From positions 124,001 through 188,000 of the forward strand of contig NZ_JAPWGL010000002.1 in the NCBI RefSeq assembly GCF_027213645.1: 64,000 nucleotides of DNA. The letters are read 5' to 3'. Under the pieces are notes generated by a model. That model saw only the letters and a program-made list of their open reading frames with translations. It did no database searches and was not told where the DNA came from. The stretch's first letter is position 1; each line of letters opens with the position of its first letter. Origin of the DNA: Pedobacter rhodius (lineage in GTDB: Bacteria; Bacteroidota; Bacteroidia; Sphingobacteriales; Sphingobacteriaceae). The translations under genes and the position numbers were made by a program. Shown one piece after another: positions 39,069 through 47,079 of the stretch.

Positions 39069-39915
39069 CTTTCTTCTTTCCAAACGCCTTTCGGTAAGCT
39101 ATTGGTGTCATTCTAAATTCTTTTTTAAATAAGCGTATAAAAGCGCTCTCATTCTCAAAACCACATTGGGGAACGATGTTGCCAATGTTGGCATCAGATT
39201 TCTTTAATAGTAAAGATGCTTGCTTCAATCGTATTCGCGTGAGGTATTGCAGTGGTGTCAGTTCGTAGGCACTGCGGAAGCAGCGGATGAAATGATATTG
39301 TGACAGGTGTGCTACGTCAGCCAGTTGAGCGACGGTGATTTTTTTTTCTGGATGTTTGGTCATGTACGCCAAAGCGCGCTTCAGTTTTTTATGCAGGTCT
39401 TTTTGGGTAGCCTCGTGCGTGGCCGGTATTTGTTTGCTTGTTTGATATTGAGGTAACTCAAACCAAGGCTTCTTCGGCCGCGTAGAAGGATAGCCATCCT
39501 GCTCGCGGAAGGCTTTGCGCTCCGGCGTGAAGTTCCACCAGTTGAGTTTACTATCCGGGTGGTTGGCAAAATGTACCACAAGCCGAAACTGATCCTCAAC
39601 ACAGGGATCAACCCATACCCCTTTTTGCAATTCGTATTGATTGGTGAGCTTTGCGCCGTCCTTTCTTTTCAGTTCGTTAAGCGAGTAATATCCCATTCCG
39701 ATCAGGTCATGCGCAAAGCGTATCCCGATTGAGGGAAGACTTTGAAACTCGGATAGCGCAAACAGCTCCATCGCCCTGATCTTTGAAATATCAAGCAACT
39801 TCTGCAATACGTCTATTTTGTGCAGGTGTATTTCACGCTTTTTAATTTTCAGCGCGCGCAGCTTTTTCACTTCTGCCGGTGTTAATCCTAGTGGATTGAG
39901 TTCCTCTTTAGTCAT
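39037..39915 (-). CDS. Cdd1-like HhH domain fused to AraC-type DNA-binding domain
   Basis: A 292-residue two-part regulator. The N-terminal half carries a Cdd1/pathogenicity-locus pattern: FQSLPSIGIRFAHDLIGMGYYSLNELKR, VDPCVEDQFRLVVHFANHPDSKLNWWNF. The C-terminal half (about 190-285) is an AraC/XylS HTH pair: TVAQLADVAHLSQYHFIRCFRSAY, then IGNIVPQCGFENESAFIRLFKKEFRMTPIAYRK. The last nine residues (PSGASLAAR) are read from repeat copy B. The gene overlaps the upstream VOC gene by 8 bases, so the VOC protein may act on its signal. Targets are unknown. Confidence 0.85.
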   Translation of the reverse strand: MTKEELNPLGLTPAEVKKLRALKIKKREIHLHKIDVLQKLLDISKIRAMELFALSEFQSLPSIGIRFAHDLIGMGYYSLNELKRKDGAKLTNQYELQKGVWVDPCVEDQFRLVVHFANHPDSKLNWWNFTPERKAFREQDGYPSTRPKKPWFELPQYQTSKQIPATHEATQKDLHKKLKRALAYMTKHPEKKITVAQLADVAHLSQYHFIRCFRSAYELTPLQYLTRIRLKQASLLLKKSDANIGNIVPQCGFENESAFIRLFKKEFRMTPIAYRKAFGKKKAPSGASLAAR

Positions 39916-40285
39916 GTTCTGCGAAAGTTAGCAGGTAATTATTATTGTCGCAGAGCGAAAATTCAGTAGCACCATAAAAAGTCTTCTCCAGGCCGGTGAG
40001 CAGGGTTACATGATCTTTAATATGATCATAATACTTACGGATGTTATTCACACTGATGTACAACAAAAGCGATCCTCCATCGGCACGACTCACCATCGGG
40101 TGCTTGCCTTCAATGCTGGCAAAGGTCTGAAACATAAAGGTAACACTCCCATTAGTCATCAGCGCAAATACTTTTTCGCCTTCGGGCGTAGTCACTTCAT
40201 CGGTTACCATAAAGCCGAGTTTCGTGTAAAAGGTAATGGTTGCTTCCAGGTCATTGACAAAGATGTTTGGCGAGATGGATTTCAT
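39908..40285 (-). CDS. VOC family protein (glyoxalase/bleomycin-resistance type)
   Basis: A 125-residue protein of the vicinal oxygen chelate fold: ISPNIFVNDLEATITFYTKLGFMV, FALMTNGSVTFMFQT, LLYISVNNIRKYYDHI and ATEFSLCDNNNYLLTFAEHD. The start at 40285 is taken because MKSISPN is the usual short N-terminus; a GTG/ATG upstream adds nine residues. The metal-ligand positions are not clearly conserved (no obvious HxxE pair), so catalysis is doubtful. It may bind a ligand for the overlapping AraC regulator. Confidence 0.8.
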   Translation of the reverse strand: MKSISPNIFVNDLEATITFYTKLGFMVTDEVTTPEGEKVFALMTNGSVTFMFQTFASIEGKHPMVSRADGGSLLLYISVNNIRKYYDHIKDHVTLLTGLEKTFYGATEFSLCDNNNYLLTFAEHD

Positions 40286-41247
40286 AATCGAATAGGTTAA
40301 TCGTTTACTCAAAAGTATAAAAAAGGTAAATGCGGAAATGTGCTGAAATTGCTAAAGTGATTTAAACGCAGAAGAATAAGGTAGATAAACCAGGGTTAGA
40401 TTACCAAAGTTGCATCAATTCGTGATTATTTGCCACCAAATTCATTTTACAGTGCACTACAAAATTATTTTTAGGTAACGCGGGTTCAAACGACAATGGT
40501 TGGACTATAAACCTAAATATACATGTAAAGTATCTACATGATATTCTAAGATTGATAATTGATTAATGTCCATATTTTATGGCTTGCCGAAGTGAGTTCA
40601 TTAATTGTTTTTACCCCCCCCGGCGCAAGTGTCTCGCTCGTAACTAATAATATATCCGAAACTAAACAACCAATTATCGATTAGTCTTTAAAATCTGAAC
40701 CCTACTACGATGTAAGCACAAGCGGGACGCTTGCGCTAGATGGGTATTGCTTTGGAAAGTGGATTTGATCCGAATTACCGTGAGAGTCTGAGTCATTAAT
40801 CTATAACTGGGTTAAGTAAAACAATATAACGATATTTAAAACATCCCAATAACTGATCAGAAAGAATAGCCGATTATTATTTAAAAATATGCAATTTCAG
40901 CTGGACTTCTCAAAAATATGTAATGGTTACCAAATATAACTAGCTTATTTGTTTGAAGTTTACGGGTTACCGTAGTCTTCCAATTCGCTAAATCAGTTCG
41001 ACTAAGTAAACCAAGTATCAAATAGGAATCAATACTTAAGATTAAGTATACTCTTAACTCAACCTAGTGAAAATCTTATTTAATGCTCTGGTTATTTAAA
41101 AGCTCGGGGGAATTTTTAACCTGAGATTTACCACGCTTACAATCGCAGTAATAATAGGCTGTTCAGCACATTTAGGTTGAGGCCAACGAACTACATATGT
41201 TTTTTATATATTTTATATATTTAGAGAACTAATTTATTATCGCTTTT
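40286..41247. other. Gene-free gap containing repeat copy C
   Basis: Apart from repeat copy C, the 960 bases are AT-rich with no ORF, RNA fold or strong promoter that I can support. TATATTTA runs just before 41248 could be a weak -7 box for the HEPN gene. Confidence 0.5.
40614..40743 (+). repeat. 130-bp repeat, copy C
   Basis: Left arm GCGCAAGTGTCTCGCTCGTA (three changes), centre slightly shortened (CCGAAACTAAACAACCAATT), intact TTTAAAATCTGAACCCTA and a perfect right arm CACAAGCGGGACGCTTGCGC. Confidence 0.88.
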
Positions 41248-43086
41248 ATGAACCAATCATTACAAAACCTGTTAAAGAATGTCCCGGTACGTCTCGCAAC
41301 CCCCGTGGATATGAACAATCCAAATGATACCATTGAAATACATTCAGGTGAGTTCCGCCTAAAGAATGATCAACATGAATTCAAAGTCAACGGCCGTATC
41401 TATTTCCGATGGCTTCCATCCATGAAAGTCATCTTCAAAGCAACATTTATCGATCAGCCAACGGATGACATTTTACTGTTGGAAAAATTTGAGGTAATAG
41501 TTGATGGTAAGGAAACAGGTAAAGTAAGGGTCACCGATCTGGATCTTACAGGCACGCCGACATGCGGTGGAGATGGAAGGCATTTTATTTGGGGCGATAG
41601 CACAATATCAGTCAGCGAGGTGAGTTTTTCGATACCCAATATGAGAGAATATTTAGGAAGTTCGGTTAAAGAAACACCTACGGCATTAAATGTGCAAAAA
41701 GCAAGGCTGACTTTGGACGACAAGCCTTACAAAATTACTATCGATCAACTTTCAGGCTACAAAAAAAAACTGAAGAGTTTAGAAGAAAATGGCGGATATT
41801 TATTAACCTATGCTGGAAAGATTGAAAAAGAAAAAGGAGCAATCACGTTGTCCGAGTTACATAAGTGGCAGGATCGTTTTCACCACTTCTTATATTTTCT
41901 AAACGGACGGCGCGTTGCCCCCATGTTCTTTAGCGGAATGCACAATGATGAAAAAATCTGGACGGACTATGGAGGATATACTGTTGACATGCACAAATTC
42001 GTACCATGCTGGTCAGACATTTTTGTTATGGATGATCTGTCACAACTTTGGAAATCCTACAACAAACTCTGGAAAGAAGACCTTGATAAAGATTTTTTAA
42101 TAACGGCAATCCATTGGTACGTCGAAGCCAATATGAATGCGGGAATGGTAGAAGGATCGATAATCCTAATCCAAACTGCATTAGAGCTATTGTATAATTG
42201 GCTGATTATCGAAAACGAGAAAGTGATTATCGGTGGCGACGCTGAGGGAATGTCCGCGGCAAATAAAATACGTTTGTTGATCCACCAGTTTAAAATCCCA
42301 AGTGCGATTCCTGAAGCATTTAAGGAACTGGCAAAAATAAAAGACGTGGAAGATGGGCCGGAAGCTTTTGTAAAGATCAGGAATGCTCTGGTGCACGGCC
42401 AGAAAATAAAGCGCAATGAATTGAAAAAGATCAGTCTTCATGCTAAATACGAAGCTTTGCAACTGGGTATTTGGTATGTCGAACTTGGGTTATTGTACGT
42501 GCTTGGCTATAAGGGAAAATACAACAACCGCACCGATGGTAACAACTGGAAAAATACAGGGGTCTTGGTTCCATGGGTCAATGACCAGATTTTCAAAGTG
42601 GGCAAACCAAAGGATTTCGGCAATGATGAGCTGGAATCATTTTTAGAACTGCTGATTAGGCAGAATAAGGTGAAAAATCCAACCATTGCTAAACTGAAAT
42701 CATGTAAAACGTTAGCGATTGGATATTCATGGGAACTTCCCGTTTCTATTGGAGCGATTAAAAAGAAGACCGAGAGCGATTTTGGGGTAAAGAAGGCAGA
42801 TTTGCCAGCGCTTGCCAAAGAATACGAATGGGAGATCGGTTATTTCTATACCGAACCGGATTTTGAAGGAAGGAAGTTTTCTTCTGCAATCATGGATCGG
42901 TTATTAAAGGATTATAATGGAAAATTAATGGCCACAACAGAAATTAAAGAGGGAAATCGGATGATCACCAGTCTTGAAAGCAGATTGTTTAAGAGGATGG
43001 GCAAAACCTGGAAGAGTGAAATCAATGGCAATGATTTACAGCTGTTTCTACGGGGCGAAGTCAGAAAACTCTCCATTGACGATTAA
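41248..43086 (+). CDS. Three-part protein: N-terminal beta-rich domain, HEPN, GNAT-like domain
   Basis: A 612-residue protein I read as a fusion. The N-terminal half (to about 190) is beta-rich with GRIYFRWLPSMKVIF, resembling the YopA-central domain. A helical middle part carries an ApeA-type HEPN signature, VKIRNALVHG, with Arg378 and His383 spaced as RX4H, and the trailing LGYKGKYNNR typical of ApeA HEPN. The C-terminal 150 residues look GNAT-like: EWEIGYFYTEPDFEGR (527-542), then FKRMGKTWKS and LQLFLRGE. HEPN RX4-6H domains are often RNases in abortive-infection systems. The acetyltransferase part is unusual in such proteins. The function is inferred only. Confidence 0.65.
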   Translation: MNQSLQNLLKNVPVRLATPVDMNNPNDTIEIHSGEFRLKNDQHEFKVNGRIYFRWLPSMKVIFKATFIDQPTDDILLLEKFEVIVDGKETGKVRVTDLDLTGTPTCGGDGRHFIWGDSTISVSEVSFSIPNMREYLGSSVKETPTALNVQKARLTLDDKPYKITIDQLSGYKKKLKSLEENGGYLLTYAGKIEKEKGAITLSELHKWQDRFHHFLYFLNGRRVAPMFFSGMHNDEKIWTDYGGYTVDMHKFVPCWSDIFVMDDLSQLWKSYNKLWKEDLDKDFLITAIHWYVEANMNAGMVEGSIILIQTALELLYNWLIIENEKVIIGGDAEGMSAANKIRLLIHQFKIPSAIPEAFKELAKIKDVEDGPEAFVKIRNALVHGQKIKRNELKKISLHAKYEALQLGIWYVELGLLYVLGYKGKYNNRTDGNNWKNTGVLVPWVNDQIFKVGKPKDFGNDELESFLELLIRQNKVKNPTIAKLKSCKTLAIGYSWELPVSIGAIKKKTESDFGVKKADLPALAKEYEWEIGYFYTEPDFEGRKFSSAIMDRLLKDYNGKLMATTEIKEGNRMITSLESRLFKRMGKTWKSEINGNDLQLFLRGEVRKLSIDD

Positions 43087-43325
43087 CTTAAGAAAACACT
43101 GCGCCCATTAGTAGGTTATTTAGACAAACTGATCTTGGCATACCGACTGCGTATCGATGCACATCGTTAATAAATCCTACAAAGATACCTGCATCCACAA
43201 ATGCATCGACATTTTGTCTGAATGCAAAATTGATAAGGGTTTGCATATGAACCGAGCGAAGTCTCCACTGCTGGGTTTTAGAAATGAAATTATAAACAGT
43301 CACAATTTTAAAATGAGTTAATCCA
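43087..43325. other. Gap between HEPN and P-loop ORF
   Basis: A minus-strand reading of 71 codons (43088-43303) has no start context or recognisable protein pattern. Nothing else is supported here. Confidence 0.4.
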
Positions 43326-43496
43326 ATGGTACGTTTATTATTTGGAGGCGCGTCGTCGGTCAGAAAAAGCGAAACGATATACAGGCTTACCCAGCATCTT
43401 ATGGCAAAAGGATTTATAGATGTCCTTAGGCTGGTTCCCGGGAGCTTATCAGACTTCAGTGCCGTAAAATCATCAAAAACTTCAATTCAATACTAA
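43326..43496 (+). pseudogene. Short P-loop NTPase-like ORF, probably a truncated gene
   Basis: A 56-residue reading begins MVRLLFGGASSVRKSETIYR and ends KSSKTSIQY. It looks like the first 50 residues of a P-loop ATPase: strand, Walker A-like GGASSVRKS with Arg in place of the conserved Gly, then a helix, then a strand FIDVLRLVPGS. The stop comes too early for a full NTPase. It ends 16 bases before the nuclease gene, so it may lie in the same operon. It could be a genuine tiny protein or a decayed fragment. Confidence 0.5.
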
Positions 43497-43512
43497 ACAA
43501 AATAACCAAATA

Positions 43513-45255
43513 ATGAAAACGCACTCAAGTGTAACGATGTCGCTACTGTTGAAATATTCAACAGTGTTTAATGATGGAGACCAGCGCACTCCGGCAGAAA
43601 TACTGGCACCATATGGAAGAACCATGACTTTGAAGATGATCGGTGTGCTAAACTCCATGCTTCAAAGAAAATTAAAGGAGCTACCGCAACAAATGTTTTC
43701 ATGGTTTGGATCAGACAGCGACTTGGGCGAACAGATGATGAAAAAAATCTTTAACGGCTACCGTAATGAGATCCGCGCTGGAGCAAGATTATTCCTAGTT
43801 AATGACCATGCAAACTTACGGATGAATGTCATGGCCAAAAACTTACCAGAAATAGATTTGGAAACAGCAATCGATGTTGACCAATCCCATCTTAACTTCT
43901 TTAAGGCCTACCTTAAAATTAACGAAGATTTTCTGCGCAAACAGGAAAACATCGGCGCAACAATTCCCGAAGAATTTACCGGTCTTGAGAAAGCAACCTG
44001 GATGACTACTGCAACATTGATCAGTTACTATGACTTTGCCTACATCGATGAGGTGTTAGCGGCCATCCAAATGATCAAAGCCATGTACTGCTTTGATTTT
44101 CTCCAAAAATATAATCCGCAACTCTATCAACACTATTTAGATAATAAAGGCGTCGTTGATTTTAAAGACTACGCAAAAAAGATGTTTCCGTTAACAAATT
44201 TATGTTTTACCGATGCAGTAGGCATAAATGGCAGTGATCAAGCCAATCAGCAATTTCTGGAAATCTTTAATCACCAGGTTGACATCCCGGAAAATGAAGA
44301 AAATGTTGCAAAAAGAGATTTTTTGGCCATCCGGAACAGACCGCTCTATAAGGTTGGAGAGAATGATTTTGTAATGCTCAACCGGGCGATGATCATTAAC
44401 AAAATGTATACCTCAATCTATTGGGACTGCAAAGCCATTATTGATACAAACCCAGCACTGGGCATTTCTCAAAATGGTTTCCGAACGGACTACACAACAG
44501 AATTTTCAGAGGGCTATCTGGTTTATAAATTATTTGAGAAAGCTTACGGGAACAAAAGCTACAAACAGTTTTCTGGCGAGCAAATGAGGGTGCTGATGAA
44601 CCATTCTGAACCAGACTATTACGTTCGTAATGGCAATAAGGTTTTTCTAATTGAGGTTAAGGACAGTTTCATTACCGGTAAGGCCAAACAGTCTTTCGAT
44701 GTGCCTACTATAGTTAACGACCTGAAAAGCAAATACTATAAAACTGATTATTCAGAAAAAGCTGTTAAGCAGTTACTTACCAGGATAAGATTAAGCCTGA
44801 CAATGGGTTACCCCTTTGACCAGCACTATAAACCAAAATCTCTTAAATTTTATCCTATACTGATCGTATATGATGTCAACCTTACCGTTCCCGGCATAGA
44901 AAGCGTACTTATAGGCTGGTTTGAAACAGAAAGGGATACTTTGATTCAGGAAATGGCCGACAAAGGCATCACTGGATTTCAGATCAATAACGTGGTGGTA
45001 CTGCACATTGACTGTCTGATATTGCTTAACGAGTATATCAGGGCAGGAAGAATAAAGCTTGAAGATTTAATTGATGGGCACCTGCTTAGACGACGCAACT
45101 TACTCAAGATCACCAATGCAAAAAGTTTTAAAGAAATCAAGGCAAGTGTCCTCAACAGTTACCTTTCCTTTAATGAATATGTTAGAAACATCATAGATCA
45201 GATTCCCCCTGGCCGAAGGATAATGCCTTCAGAGTACAACATATTTAAAGATTAA
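43513..45255 (+). CDS. PD-(D/E)XK nuclease-like protein
   Basis: A 580-residue protein without a named family. The central region has the three marks of PD-(D/E)XK nucleases: Glu330/Glu333 in TEFSEGYLVYKLFEKAY, Glu366-Pro367-Asp368 in SEPDYY, and Glu381-Val-Lys383 in FLIEVKD. The first 300 residues are helical, with no recognised domain. The last 190 contain KQLLTRIRLSLTMGYPF and a helix-rich tail. It follows the HEPN gene in the same direction with the P-loop remnant between them. The predicted job is DNA or RNA cleavage in a defence context, by inference. Confidence 0.7.
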   Translation: MKTHSSVTMSLLLKYSTVFNDGDQRTPAEILAPYGRTMTLKMIGVLNSMLQRKLKELPQQMFSWFGSDSDLGEQMMKKIFNGYRNEIRAGARLFLVNDHANLRMNVMAKNLPEIDLETAIDVDQSHLNFFKAYLKINEDFLRKQENIGATIPEEFTGLEKATWMTTATLISYYDFAYIDEVLAAIQMIKAMYCFDFLQKYNPQLYQHYLDNKGVVDFKDYAKKMFPLTNLCFTDAVGINGSDQANQQFLEIFNHQVDIPENEENVAKRDFLAIRNRPLYKVGENDFVMLNRAMIINKMYTSIYWDCKAIIDTNPALGISQNGFRTDYTTEFSEGYLVYKLFEKAYGNKSYKQFSGEQMRVLMNHSEPDYYVRNGNKVFLIEVKDSFITGKAKQSFDVPTIVNDLKSKYYKTDYSEKAVKQLLTRIRLSLTMGYPFDQHYKPKSLKFYPILIVYDVNLTVPGIESVLIGWFETERDTLIQEMADKGITGFQINNVVVLHIDCLILLNEYIRAGRIKLEDLIDGHLLRRRNLLKITNAKSFKEIKASVLNSYLSFNEYVRNIIDQIPPGRRIMPSEYNIFKD

Positions 45256-45273
45256 CACTAACATTAGAAAAAC

Positions 45274-45415
45274 ATGACCGATACAAAACTATGCGAAGAT
45301 CGTTGACAACATTTTTGGTGACGGTAGCCATACCTTGGATACTGCAGCAAACATCAGCAACAACATTTCACGGATACTGACGTCAATGCCCCCTCTGCAA
45401 GCATCTCGCTTGTGA
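45274..45415 (+). pseudogene. Remnant of a small gene cut by repeat D
   Basis: An ATG 19 bases after the nuclease stop begins MTDTKLCEDR and then a stop. One base out of frame the reading continues AKIVDNIFGDGSHTLDTAAN and ISNNISRIL to the edge of repeat D, which supplies the next stop. This fits a short coding region with a frameshift, then lost to the repeat insertion. No family is recognised. A chance reading is possible. Confidence 0.4.
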
Positions 45416-45517
45416 CTAATAATATATTCGAAAAACTAATTAATCTAATTTCGATTAGTCTTTAAAATCTGAACCCTTTTATTGTGTAGGCACAAGCGGG
45501 ACGCTTGCGCTAAATGG
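45389..45517 (+). repeat. 130-bp repeat, copy D
   Basis: The left arm (TCTGCAAGCATCTCGCTTGT) has lost two bases. The centre is intact, TTTAAAATCTGAACCC is kept, and the right arm CACAAGCGGGACGCTTGCGC is perfect. It separates the nuclease operon from the convergent DUF2971 gene. Confidence 0.9.
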
Positions 45518-45536
45518 AGAACAAAAAACTGTATAG

Positions 45537-46472
45537 TTAAGTACCAGAGATGGTTATATCCAGATTTTTATAAAAATCAACTTGTTGTTTATAATCGATA
45601 GGTTCAAAGGAATCGTGTTTCCAAACCATTTCAATAATTGGAACATTTAATTTTTCAGCATAATCCAACAAATCGTTTTTCTGTTTCATGTTGGCGTAAC
45701 TTGAAATAAATATAGCTTCCAAACATTCTTTTGTATCTAACATCATCGTTTTGCCAAATTGGAATTCTCCTTTGATTTCTTCCGCAACGCATCTTCCTTC
45801 TTTATAATAAGTTCCAATTCTAAATTCATTTTCGCCATCATAATCAATATGCTTGCAAAAAAAAGATGACTCCGCAATTTTTTCTATGTCTTCTTTATAT
45901 TTATCATATCCTACATCCAACAAATAATTACCGGAAATATAATCTACTTTTCTACAACCAAGTTCGCTGTACTTTAAATACTCTACATCTTTGTATATCA
46001 ATTTGTGCTTAAATTCATTTATGGCTAAAATTTTCTTTTTTGAAAAAGCCAAGCAAACTCCATAATAGTTATCAGCATAGCGTTCCCACATTCTCGGTTT
46101 TGTAAAGCCAAAAATTTCCTCATGCCCTTCAAATTGAGAATAATAATATTCACTTGCGAATTCATGACCTATATAATTTTTACAAAAGCTTATCTGATTA
46201 AATGCGTTTTCCAAATTTGATACTAGGTCATTTAATTGGTTAGACTCATTATAAAAGTCCTTACACTTATTTAAATCGACATAATGCCCCGTTGAAACAA
46301 TACGCCTATTTGCTTTCCTACTCTCGGTCGGATCAATAGAGTTTGTCCTTCCGCTAAATTTTAACTGTTCATTAAAAAGTATGAAATCTATAGCTGTAGA
46401 TGCCTTTGTGTAGTGATAAAGAACATCTTCATTATATATCTTCTTAAAAAAATTGATGCTCATATCTATCAT
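45537..46472 (-). CDS. DUF2971 domain protein
   Basis: A 311-residue protein with the DUF2971 pattern: VLYHYTKASTAIDFILFNEQLKFS, then FGFTKPRMWERYADNYYGVCLAFSKK, HIDYDGENEFRIGTYY and EAIFISSYAN. The family is frequent in phage-defence and toxin-like loci but has no settled activity; the fold resembles ADP-ribosyl/RES-type domains by some accounts, which is not claimed here. A slightly shorter start (MSINFF, 46463) is possible. No signal peptide or membrane segment is visible. Confidence 0.8.
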   Translation of the reverse strand: MIDMSINFFKKIYNEDVLYHYTKASTAIDFILFNEQLKFSGRTNSIDPTESRKANRRIVSTGHYVDLNKCKDFYNESNQLNDLVSNLENAFNQISFCKNYIGHEFASEYYYSQFEGHEEIFGFTKPRMWERYADNYYGVCLAFSKKKILAINEFKHKLIYKDVEYLKYSELGCRKVDYISGNYLLDVGYDKYKEDIEKIAESSFFCKHIDYDGENEFRIGTYYKEGRCVAEEIKGEFQFGKTMMLDTKECLEAIFISSYANMKQKNDLLDYAEKLNVPIIEMVWKHDSFEPIDYKQQVDFYKNLDITISGT

Positions 46473-46808
46473 TCTGGTCTATTTACTTTAAATTTTAACT
46501 CTTACCATCATACAACAAATTCTTGATAAAATAATATGCAGCTATGAATACAGTTTGGCATTTTAAACAAGCTATCTATTCCATTATCACAATAAATATA
46601 CTATTCTTAAACCGATTTCATTTCGGAAATGGAAATATCACCAGAAAAACAATTATGGATTGATATTTTTGAAACCGTTAGCTATTAATAAATTGATATA
46701 TAGCTCTTAACCGATCTACAAAATCTTTAAAATCACTGTCATAGTGTTTCTTTAGTACTAAGAGCTGAAATTGGCTTTGCTGAAAATAAGTTAGCAGTTT
46801 ACCATCTA

Positions 46809-46940
46809 CCCTCTTTGGCGCAAGCGTCTTGCTTGTGACTAATAATATATTCGAAAAACTAATTAATCGAATTTCGATTAGTCTTTAAAATCTGAACCCT
46901 ATTACGATGTAAACACAAGCGGGACGCTTGCGCTGGATGG
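46809..46940 (+). repeat. 130-bp repeat, copy E1
   Basis: A full-length copy: left arm GCGCAAGCGTCTTGCTTGTG, centre and TTTAAAATCTGAACCCTATT intact, right arm CACAAGCGGGACGCTTGCGC perfect. It is directly followed by E2. Confidence 0.92.
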
Positions 46941-47055
46941 GTCTCGCTTGCGACTAATAATATATTCGAAAAACTAATTAACCGAATTTAGATTAGTCTT
47001 TAAAATCTGGACCCTATTACGATGTAAGCATAAGCGGGACGCTTGTGCTGGATAG
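46941..47055 (+). repeat. 130-bp repeat, copy E2 (left end missing)
   Basis: Starts at GTCTCGCTTGCGACTAATAA directly on the right end of E1, lacking the outer 13 or so bases of the left arm. The rest is intact, with right arm CATAAGCGGGACGCTTGTGC. The sharp junction suggests insertion at, or unequal exchange between, two copies. Confidence 0.9.
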
Positions 47056-47079
47056 GTTAGCGACAGATGAGATAATCAT

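Larger units (their letters stand above)
46473..47079. other. Gap holding tandem repeats E1 and E2
   Basis: Besides the two repeat copies, the left 330 bases are AT-rich and hold no gene that I can support. Confidence 0.5.

Noticed and set aside
43088..43303. 71-codon minus-strand reading after the HEPN gene
   Set aside because: No family pattern and no start signal; it abuts the stop of a plus-strand gene.
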